5,703 nucleotides of DNA from Spirochaetaceae bacterium (GTDB taxonomy: Bacteria > Spirochaetota > Spirochaetia > Treponematales > Breznakiellaceae): assembly GCA_031290405.1 (NCBI GenBank), contig JAITNO010000184.1:1-5703 (forward strand), given 5' to 3'. The notes beneath the pieces are model-generated. The model had not been told where the DNA came from, did no database searches, and worked only from the letters and a program-made list of their open reading frames with translations. A program made the position numbers and the translations under genes. Below, piece by piece: positions 1-5,179 of this stretch. The stretch's first letter is position 1, and every line of letters starts with the position of its first letter.

Positions 1-34
1 GGCTCATGCGGGCTCAAGACGCCCTCATGCGGGC
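1..34. repeat. Tail of a 21-bp tandem repeat entering from the left edge
   Basis: The 11-mer CTCATGCGGGC occurs at 3-13 and again at 24-34, an offset of exactly 21 bp. That is the same period as the three longer arrays in this window, but the unit sequence is unrelated to them. Only about one and a half units are visible, so this is probably the end of a longer array to the left. The + frame starting at base 2 is open here and continues without a stop through the next array to a TGA at 338-340. Confidence 0.5.
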
Positions 35-381
35 GTGGCACGCGGTTTTGACGGCTCGGCGCGGGGCGTATCCGCTATAGCGGATACGCCATCCGCTAGA
101 GCGGATACGCCATCCGCTAGAGCGGATACGCCGTCCGCTAGAGCGGATACGCCGTCCGCTAGAGCGGATGCGCCGTTCGCCATGGCGGATGCGCCGTTCG
201 CCATGGCGGATACGCCGTTCGCCATGGCGGATGCGCCGTCCGCCATGGCGGATACGCCATCCGCTATGGCGGACGGGAAGGCGGCGCTCAGCATGACCTT
301 CCGCTGGGAGGACGGCGCGGACGGGCGGCCTTCAGTTTGACCGCCTCCGATACCGAGCGCTGCATTTTCTACATGAGGCAA
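25..381 (-). CDS. Possible heptad-repeat protein (LADGVSA repeats), doubtful
   Basis: This is a 118-codon minus-strand ORF from a TTG at 381, with an internal ATG at 294. The N-terminal part (about 35 residues) is not recognised. It is followed by about ten heptads such as MADGASA, MANGASA and LADGVSA and a short tail ending in RATPA. Differences between repeats in this frame are mild (L/M, D/N, V/A, plus silent GAT/GAC and GCT/GCC). The + strand alternative, open from the left edge to 340 as ADTPSAR heptads, shows harsher changes (R/M, S/F, T/A). No well-spaced ribosome binding site is seen: GGAAGG lies only 2 nt before the ATG. Near-palindromic repeats with a 3n period keep both strands open by default, so neither frame may be translated. 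The function is unknown. Confidence 0.25.
   Translation of the reverse strand: MPHVENAALGIGGGQTEGRPSAPSSQRKVMLSAAFPSAIADGVSAMADGASAMANGVSAMANGASAMANGASALADGVSALADGVSALADGVSALADGVSAIADTPRAEPSKPRATPA
59..283. repeat. 21-bp tandem array 1 with inverted-repeat units
   Basis: Nine full 21-bp units run from 80 to 268 (starts 80, 101, 122, 143, 164, 185, 206, 227, 248), with degenerate partial units on either side. Units 1-4 end in GCTAGA, units 5-8 in GCCATG and unit 9 in GCTATG. Each junction carries an inverted repeat, for example CCGCTATAGCGG or CCGCCATGGCGG. Bases 65-90 form a perfect 26-bp palindrome at the head of the array. Because the period is seven codons, frames stay open on both strands: ADTPSAR/ADAPFAM on the + strand and LADGVSA/MANGASA on the - strand. 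The units could also fold as 7-bp stems with 5-nt loops. Confidence 0.95.
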
Positions 382-404
382 AACCCTTCGAGGGTTGCAT
401 TTTC
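361..404. repeat. 9-bp direct repeats flanking a hairpin
   Basis: TGCATTTTC occurs at 361-369 and at 396-404. Between and abutting them is a hairpin at 382-396 (AACCCT, loop TCG, AGGGTT). On the minus strand the stem runs straight into TTTT, and on the plus strand a TTTT follows three bases later. It could therefore act as a weak bidirectional terminator separating the repeat array from the operon. It may also be one copy of a dispersed intergenic element. Confidence 0.5.
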
Positions 405-408
405 AATG

Positions 409-434
409 GGGCGCCGCGCGCCCTTGACTTTTTT
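409..434 (+). terminator. Possible intrinsic terminator upstream of the operon
   Basis: A 6-bp GC stem (GGGCGC at 409-414, GCGCCC at 418-423, loop CGC) is followed by TTGACTTTTTT. The stem is short and the T-run is interrupted by GAC. It overlaps the -35 hexamer of the predicted operon promoter, so it would insulate the operon from transcription of the array. Confidence 0.3.
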
Positions 435-452
435 CCACGTTGCACATAGAGT
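424..452 (+). promoter_or_regulatory. Predicted sigma70-type promoter of the operon
   Basis: TTGACT (424-429, five of six matches to the -35 consensus) is separated by 17 nt from TAGAGT (447-452, four of six matches to the -10 consensus). This is the best-spaced pair in the 160 nt before the M23 gene. It would start transcription near 459, giving a leader of about 45 nt ahead of the ribosome binding site and start at 504. A second TTGACG at 453-458 has no properly spaced partner. Confidence 0.45.
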
Positions 453-490
453 TTGACGACAAAACAGGGGGAGTTTTGCCGATAATTATT

Positions 491-497
491 GGAGAGG
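491..497 (+). promoter_or_regulatory. Ribosome binding site fixing the M23 gene start
   Basis: GGAGAGG at 491-497 lies 6 nt before the GTG at 504. This places the start at 504 rather than at the in-frame TTG at 489, whose codon overlaps the first base of the site itself. Confidence 0.75.
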
Positions 498-503
498 TGT
501 TCA

Positions 504-1559
504 GTGGCTCAGGTTCATGAGTATAAGCGATTCGAGAATAATGTTGTAAAAAAAACGAAGAGTCGGGTTTTTGCGGTGGGGGGCGCCCTGCGTGTTTTTT
601 TTGCGGCCCTTGGACGCCTGATGAATCGGCATTACACGCTCGTCCTCGTCCCCCACAGCGAGAAAAAAATCTACAATCTTCAGGTTACCTTCTTTTCGAT
701 GATCTGCGCGGCGTTGGTCTTGGGCGTCGTCGTCGGCTCTTTCTTCTGGTACCGGAATTCGTACAACGACAATCAGAACATCCTGACGGACAAGGATTCC
801 AAGCTGCACGAAACGCAGGCCAGCCTCGACCAGCTGAGGGACGAGGTGGGCGCCTTGCGGAAGGAGGCGCGGAACTTTCAGAACACCCTGTCCGGCGTCT
901 TTTCCACGATAGGCATCAACACCCTGGACACCCAGTCGTCAAAAACGGCTTCGGGCGGCGACCTTTCTTCCTTCTTTGACATGAGGGAAAGCGCCGAAGG
1001 GCGCCTCCGCGAGGCCGACGAAATCAGGAGCCTTGCCAGCTACCTTGCCGAAACGAGGGAGCCCATCGAAAATCTGGGGAAATTGCTAGAATCGCAGAGC
1101 TCCTTGCTTACCGAAGTGCCGAACATCTGGCCCATCAAGGGGGGGCACGGGCACATCTCCATGTTTTTCGGTGAAAATGAACATCCGTTTACCGGTCAGA
1201 TCTACGTCCATCGCGGCATAGACCTTTCAACGTTCCGATCCGGCGATCCCATTGTCGCAACGGCGGACGGTCAGGTTGTTACGGTGGATTACGACCCCAC
1301 CGGTTTTGGAAATTACGTCATCATTCGGCATAAACACGGGTTCTACACCCGCTATGGGCATATGCAATCTTTTAAGGTGAGGACGGGCCAGCGCGTTCAG
1401 CAGGGCGAGGTCATCGGATATATCGGGAAGACCGGACTGACGACCGGGCCTCACCTCCACTATGAAGTGCATATCGGCTCCGACGTTGTCGACCCCTATA
1501 AGTTCTTGAACGTCCGCATGAGCGCCGGTCGGGTAAACCTAAATGCCGGAAAAAGTTAA
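504..1559 (+). CDS. Membrane-anchored M23 family metallo-endopeptidase
   Basis: This is a 351-residue zinc endopeptidase expected to cut peptidoglycan cross-links in the periplasm. The N-terminus (residues 1-60) is basic and cytoplasmic and holds the stretch LVLVPHSEKK, followed by one transmembrane helix at about 61-82. Next comes a coiled-coil-prone stalk (about 95-135, with heptad-like segments such as SLDQLRDEVGALRKE). The C-terminal LytM domain covers about 215-340. Its metal site is complete: H236 and D240 in VHRGID, H286 in YGHM, and the HLH pair H317/H319 in TGPHLHYE. Being intact, it is predicted to be catalytically active rather than a degenerate EnvC/NlpD-type activator. The chosen start is GTG with GGAGAGG upstream. 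The 3' end overlaps the bactofilin gene by 17 nt. M23 peptidases next to bactofilins are known cell-shape modules (Csd1 and CcmA in Helicobacter pylori), so a role in shape or curvature is inferred. Confidence 0.93.
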   Translation: MAQVHEYKRFENNVVKKTKSRVFAVGGALRVFFAALGRLMNRHYTLVLVPHSEKKIYNLQVTFFSMICAALVLGVVVGSFFWYRNSYNDNQNILTDKDSKLHETQASLDQLRDEVGALRKEARNFQNTLSGVFSTIGINTLDTQSSKTASGGDLSSFFDMRESAEGRLREADEIRSLASYLAETREPIENLGKLLESQSSLLTEVPNIWPIKGGHGHISMFFGENEHPFTGQIYVHRGIDLSTFRSGDPIVATADGQVVTVDYDPTGFGNYVIIRHKHGFYTRYGHMQSFKVRTGQRVQQGEVIGYIGKTGLTTGPHLHYEVHIGSDVVDPYKFLNVRMSAGRVNLNAGKS

Positions 1560-1977
1560 TCGAAAAGACCTTTCAATAAACACGATTATCGGACCCAACA
1601 CCGGCGTCTGGGGCAGCATCGACGCCGGCGGCTTTACCCGCGTCGACGGAAGCGTCAACGGCGACATGAGCGCGCAAGGGAGGGTCGTCGTCGGCGAACG
1701 CGCCCGCATGAAAAGCAATGTTACGGGCACCCAGGTAACGATAGGCGGCGTCGTTCGCGGGAACATCCTTGCCAGCGAGCGTCTTGTCGTGCTTTCCACC
1801 GGATTGGTCATCGGCGATGTGATTACCCGCCGCATTCAGGCCGACGAGGGGTGCGTCATCCACGGCAGAATCGTCGTCTGCACCAGCGAAGAGGCCTGGA
1901 ACGAGGCCCTGGCCGAATACCGGGATGCGCTCGGCGTTCGGGAAACCCTGTCCGGCGGGGAGTCGAAGGGTGTCTGA
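1543..1977 (+). CDS. Bactofilin (polymer-forming cytoskeletal protein, DUF583)
   Basis: This 144-residue protein belongs to a family that self-assembles without nucleotide into membrane-associated filaments. The core (about 12-115) shows the repeated short beta turns of the right-handed bactofilin beta-helix: IIGPNTGVWGSIDAGG, then VDGSVNGDMSAQGRVVVGE, then IGGVVRGNILASERLVV, then GLVIGDVITRRI. The short polar N-terminus and the helical C-terminal tail (EEAWNEALAEYRDALG) match the disordered ends of family members, and the length is typical. The start ATG lies inside the M23 gene (17-nt overlap), which suggests translational coupling and near-equal output. By analogy with H. pylori CcmA/Csd1, it likely positions the M23 enzyme encoded upstream. 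There is no membrane segment; it should act on the inner face of the cytoplasmic membrane. Confidence 0.93.
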   Translation: MPEKVNRKDLSINTIIGPNTGVWGSIDAGGFTRVDGSVNGDMSAQGRVVVGERARMKSNVTGTQVTIGGVVRGNILASERLVVLSTGLVIGDVITRRIQADEGCVIHGRIVVCTSEEAWNEALAEYRDALGVRETLSGGESKGV

Positions 1978-2521
1978 CGGCATCTTAGGCGCGATCCAGT
2001 CGATAAACCCTTTTTTGCTGAACGCTCCGCCGCGAGGGAACGTCAAGAGAAAAGAAGCGGGGAAGGCCTCCGCCGCAGGCAAAGGCGTCTTCGCCTCAAT
2101 ACTGACGGAACACCATGAACGCCCGCAGACGCTGGAGCTCTCCGAAACAGCGCCGCCGGCAAACGCCGACCTCGGCGGGCTTTTGGACGATGTTCACAGC
2201 TCAGGCGACGCGCTTTCAAAACGCCCCTGTCCCGAAGAGATCAGGCGATATAAAGCGGCAGTGCGGAGCTTTATCCGTTTTGTGGTGGACAACGCCTTCA
2301 GCGTCGAGAAAAGCGAAGGCGTCTTGAACAAGTTCAAGCCCCAATTCAAAGACCGCACGGGCGAGGCGCGGAACGAGGCGCAGAAATACCGGATGGTCGG
2401 CGTCATCGACCAAAAGCTTGAAACCCTCGCCGCGCAGATCATGGCGGCCCAGGGGAAACGGCTGGGGTTTCTCGCCCACATTGACGAGATTAACGGCTTG
2501 CTTATAAATTTATTACGATAA
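1970..2521 (+). CDS. yaaR: YaaR family protein (DUF327)
   Basis: This 183-residue cytoplasmic protein belongs to a family of unknown biochemical function. The first 70 residues are low-similarity and partly basic. The family core lies at about 90-183. It contains the opening helix RRYKAAVRSFIRFVVDNAF, the central QKYRMVGVIDQKLETLAAQI and the closing helix IDEINGLLINLLR. GTG at 1970 is preferred as start because GGGGAG (1957-1962) sits 7 nt upstream; an in-frame ATG at 1925 would add 15 residues lying inside the bactofilin gene. It overlaps the bactofilin stop by 8 nt. In Bacillus subtilis yaaR lies in the tmk-yaaQ-yaaR-holB-ricT-yabA cluster. Here ricT follows directly with no holB between, which supports the assignment. 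The N-terminal region is longer than in the roughly 146-residue B. subtilis protein. Confidence 0.88.
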   Translation: MSDGILGAIQSINPFLLNAPPRGNVKRKEAGKASAAGKGVFASILTEHHERPQTLELSETAPPANADLGGLLDDVHSSGDALSKRPCPEEIRRYKAAVRSFIRFVVDNAFSVEKSEGVLNKFKPQFKDRTGEARNEAQKYRMVGVIDQKLETLAAQIMAAQGKRLGFLAHIDEINGLLINLLR

Positions 2522-2541
2522 GCGGGATGGAAACCGCACGC

Positions 2542-2547
2542 AGGGGG
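2542..2547 (+). promoter_or_regulatory. Ribosome binding site of the PSP1/ricT gene
   Basis: AGGGGG lies 4 nt before the ATG at 2552 and 10 nt before a second in-frame ATG at 2558. Either could be used, with a difference of two residues. I keep 2552. The site lies in the only true intergenic gap of the operon (2522-2551). Confidence 0.6.
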
Positions 2548-2551
2548 CAAC

Positions 2552-3481
2552 ATGGCGATGAACAACGAAACCGAAGATGAATTGGAAAAACTCGAGGACG
2601 CCGAAGACGACGCATTGGAAGATTTAAGCGTCGTCGCCGAAACCATCGACGGGCCCATCACCGCGCCCGTCTATCATGTACTGCTTGAGTATTCGCACGA
2701 CACCTTTTTCGCCGTGTATGCGGGCGAGCCGCTTGCGCCAGGCGAAACGGTCGTCGTGCCCACGCGGTACGGCAGAGATCTTGCGCGGCTCATCGGCCCC
2801 GTCAAAAACCCCGAAATGCTCGCCAATGCCAGAATCACGCGGATAGAACGCCCCGCGACAAGCGAGGACCTCGCAAAAGCCAAACGCAACAAGGAAAGCG
2901 AGCAAAACGCCTTCCAGATATGCAAAGAAAAAATCAAAGAGCATGGCCTCGTCATGAAGCTCGTCATGGTCCACTACCTCCTCGAAGAAGCCAAAATCCT
3001 CTTCTTCTTTACCGCCGACAGCCGCGTCGACTTCCGAGACCTCGTAAAAGACCTCGTCTCGGCCTTCAGGACGCGCATCGAGCTGCGGCAAATCGGCATC
3101 CGCGACGAATCGCGCATCTGCGGCGGACTAGGCATCTGCGGGCGCTCCTACTGCTGCCACACCATCTCCGAAAAGCTCAAGTCCGTTACCATAAAGATGG
3201 CCAAGGACCAGAACCTCTCCCTCAATTCCCTCAAGATATCAGGCTCCTGCGGCAGGCTTCTCTGCTGCCTCGCCTACGAATACAACTACTATGCCGAACA
3301 GCGCAAATTCTATCCGCCCGAAGGCCAGAAATTCACTCAGGACGGCGCCGACTGGTACGTCAGGGAAGTCAACGTCATCGCCGGCACCGTCACCCTCGAC
3401 ACCGACGACGGCAGACAGCGCACCCTCCCACGAGCCCACTTTGAAAAAACAGGCAACACTTGGAGAATCATCAACCCATGA
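2552..3481 (+). CDS. ricT: PSP1 domain protein, RicT-like iron-sulfur protein
   Basis: This 309-residue cytoplasmic protein begins with a very acidic segment (about 4-30). The PSP1 region follows: an N-terminal beta domain (VPTRYGRDLARLIGPV), a charged helical linker (about 105-125), a central domain with HYLLEEAKILFFFTAD and FRDLVKDL, and a C-terminal segment typical of RicT (FYPPEGQKF). The diagnostic cysteines are present: C190 and C196 (CGGLGIC), C201-C202 (YCC), C233 (SCG) and C238-C239 (LCC). In B. subtilis the related cysteines of RicT, within the RicA-RicF-RicT complex, bind [4Fe-4S] clusters, and that complex promotes RNase Y-dependent mRNA maturation. No ricA or ricF is seen here, so the same role is inferred by homology only. 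The gene ends in an ATGA overlap with the next one. Confidence 0.92.
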   Translation: MAMNNETEDELEKLEDAEDDALEDLSVVAETIDGPITAPVYHVLLEYSHDTFFAVYAGEPLAPGETVVVPTRYGRDLARLIGPVKNPEMLANARITRIERPATSEDLAKAKRNKESEQNAFQICKEKIKEHGLVMKLVMVHYLLEEAKILFFFTADSRVDFRDLVKDLVSAFRTRIELRQIGIRDESRICGGLGICGRSYCCHTISEKLKSVTIKMAKDQNLSLNSLKISGSCGRLLCCLAYEYNYYAEQRKFYPPEGQKFTQDGADWYVREVNVIAGTVTLDTDDGRQRTLPRAHFEKTGNTWRIINP

Positions 3482-4992
3482 GGAAGACCACCCTCCACCC
3501 CCTCCCCCTCCTGGCGCTCCTCCTCCTCCTGGCGCTGCCGCCCGCCGCCCACGCCCAGGACGCCCTCGACGCAGACGCCCCCCGCGGCGAAGCCGCCATC
3601 GCAGAAAAATACGTCGAATGGGCGCAGAACGCCTATGACCACGCGCGCTACCAGGAAGCCGAAAAAGCCCTCCAGCGGGCGCAAGACTACGCCGAACATT
3701 CCTCCGACCTAAGCTACCTCCGCGCCCTGTCCCAGCGCCGGCAAGGCGCCCCCCGCCGCCGCATCCTGTCCGACCTCGAACTCGCCCTCGCCACCGACCG
3801 ATGGAACCAGTACCACGCGCACGACGCCCGCGCCCTCAAAGCAAGCCTCCTCCTCGAGCTCATGCAGTACCAAGCCGCCCTCCGCGAAATCGACGCCCTC
3901 CCCGCAAGCGCCGAAAGAGAAGCCCAGCGCCTCGAAGCCCTGCGGCAGCTCAAGGAGAACGCCGCCTTTAGAAGCGCCGCCGCCCACGCACTCCAAGCCT
4001 ACCCCGAAGACCCCCACATCGCCGCCCAGCTCTTCGCCTACGCCGCCGCGACACCCACACCCACGCCCCAAGACGCCGCCCTCGTCGACACCGCCCTTGC
4101 GCGCCTCCCCGTCCTCCTGGAAACCAGCCCCACACTCATCTACCAAGCCGCGCCATTCATACCCGACGTCGAAGACGCCCAACGACGCCTGCGCGCACAA
4201 ACCGCCCGCGACCCCAGCCCCCCCCAGCGCGCCCTCCCCACGCTCCTCTCACTCGGCGTTTACGACGAAGACGCCGCCATCAAGCAGCTCTTCACCCACG
4301 CCGTCATCGACAAACAAACCCTCATCGCCACCTACAGCCAACTGCGAACAGACGCCGCGCGCCGCACCCTCATCAACGCACTCCGCTCCTTCACCGGAAC
4401 CATCGCCAGCGATGCCAACAACGACGCCATCAGCGAGGCAAGCTGCACCTACAAAAACGGCCAAGCCACCCACATCACCGTCGATACACACCAGGAAGGC
4501 CAGCCCAGCCTGAGCATAAACCTCGCCGGCGGAACACCCACACACGCCACAACAACCATCGACGCCCAGCCCGCCGCCATCGACTACGAAACCTACCCCG
4601 TCGTACAGCGCGCCCACTACCGCGACAAAACCTACACCTACCCGCCCGCCGCCTTCCACTACGCCCCCATCCGCTTCGAGCCGCTCTGCGCCCCAGACGG
4701 CATCCCCTACCCCGAGCCCGCCGCCGGCAGCAGCACCCTGAGCGAACGAACCCTCCTTGTCAACGCCGCCATCGTCGAAAACCCCAGCCCCGAAATCGAA
4801 GGCGCCATCCAGCAAACCCGCCTAACAAACGGCATCCCCACATCAGCCCAAGAAACCCTCGACGGCAAGATCGTCTCCCAGACCCAGTACCGCGACGGCA
4901 CACCCCACACACAGACAATCGACGCCGACCTCGACGGCAGAATGGAAACAACCCGCCACTTCGACACCGACACAATCCAAAGCGCCTGGTAA
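3478..4992 (+). CDS. Secreted TPR-like protein with two calcium-loop-like motifs
   Basis: This 504-residue protein is of unknown function. The start at 3478 overlaps the PSP1 stop (ATGA). It gives a clean signal peptide: basic MRK, a Leu-rich core to about residue 20, and a likely cleavage after AHA (residue 26). The in-frame TTG at 3460 would add six residues before it. Residues about 41-74 (YVEWAQNAYDHARYQEAEKAL) fit one TPR, and helical TPR-like sequence continues to about 200, followed by an Ala/Pro-rich helical stretch to about 310. The C-terminal part is beta-rich. It holds DANNDAISE (312-320) and DADLDGRME (482-490), which resemble EF-hand or dockerin calcium loops, and the segment LDGKIVSQTQYRDGTP, of the kind seen in extracellular repeat proteins. 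Only two cysteines occur (C323, C404), possibly a disulfide. No lipobox is seen. Codon use is strikingly C-ending, unlike the M23 gene. It may be a periplasmic or surface scaffold. Confidence 0.85.
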   Translation: MRKTTLHPLPLLALLLLLALPPAAHAQDALDADAPRGEAAIAEKYVEWAQNAYDHARYQEAEKALQRAQDYAEHSSDLSYLRALSQRRQGAPRRRILSDLELALATDRWNQYHAHDARALKASLLLELMQYQAALREIDALPASAEREAQRLEALRQLKENAAFRSAAAHALQAYPEDPHIAAQLFAYAAATPTPTPQDAALVDTALARLPVLLETSPTLIYQAAPFIPDVEDAQRRLRAQTARDPSPPQRALPTLLSLGVYDEDAAIKQLFTHAVIDKQTLIATYSQLRTDAARRTLINALRSFTGTIASDANNDAISEASCTYKNGQATHITVDTHQEGQPSLSINLAGGTPTHATTTIDAQPAAIDYETYPVVQRAHYRDKTYTYPPAAFHYAPIRFEPLCAPDGIPYPEPAAGSSTLSERTLLVNAAIVENPSPEIEGAIQQTRLTNGIPTSAQETLDGKIVSQTQYRDGTPHTQTIDADLDGRMETTRHFDTDTIQSAW

Positions 4993-5179
4993 ATTTTGGG
5001 CACATAGGGGCATTTGTCGCCCCCCCCATCCTTCAGCTTTGCTTTCACAGAGAAGAAGAGAAGAGAGGAGGAGGGGGGCGCGCCCCCCTGAGCGCGCACT
5101 TCGTTGCGCGCTACCCCCCATACGGGGCGCTGCCCCGTAACGCCCCGCTGGGGGGCCGAGGAGGCCCCCCAGACCCCCC
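4993..5179. other. Intergenic region with purine tract and GC-rich hairpins
   Basis: No gene is seen in these 187 bases. A weak stem (GGGGC 5007-5011, GCCCC 5019-5023) follows the TPR gene but has C-rich rather than T-rich DNA after it, so it is not a convincing intrinsic terminator. Bases 5049-5078 are an unbroken run of 30 purines on the + strand. Beyond that lie the inverted repeats listed separately. Confidence 0.7.
5072..5172. repeat. Cluster of four consecutive perfect inverted repeats
   Basis: There are four hairpin-capable elements. An 18-bp palindrome lies at 5072-5089 (AGGGGGGCG and its complement). An 8-bp stem with a 6-nt loop lies at 5091-5112 (AGCGCGCA, TGCGCGCT). An 8-bp stem with a 3-nt loop lies at 5121-5139 (TACGGGGC, GCCCCGTA). 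A 10-bp stem with loop GAGGA lies at 5148-5172 (CTGGGGGGCC, GGCCCCCCAG). None is followed by a T-run. This could be a composite REP/BIME-like element, an mRNA 3'-end stabiliser or attenuator for the operon, or leader structure for the ORF beginning at 5180. Confidence 0.8.

Noticed and set aside
1..300. CRISPR array
   Set aside because: The units are contiguous 21-bp tandem repeats with no spacers, and no cas gene is present. The same holds for the arrays at 5233-5703.
2..340. + strand frame of ADTPSAR heptads open from the left edge
   Set aside because: Not listed as a gene: the start is unseen, the repeat changes are harsh (R/M, S/F), and near-palindromic repeats keep both strands open. 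It is kept only as an alternative in the array 1 and minus-strand entries.
489..503. TTG start for the M23 gene at 489
   Set aside because: The codon overlaps the ribosome binding site GGAGAGG, which is correctly spaced for the GTG at 504.
2920..3444. 174-residue Arg/His/Pro-rich ORF inside the PSP1 gene
   Set aside because: It is a frame shadow of the conserved PSP1/RicT sequence with biased composition. Similar overlapping frames within the other operon genes were rejected for the same reason.
5007..5027. Intrinsic terminator after the TPR-like gene
   Set aside because: The 5-bp GC stem is followed by C-rich DNA without a T-run.
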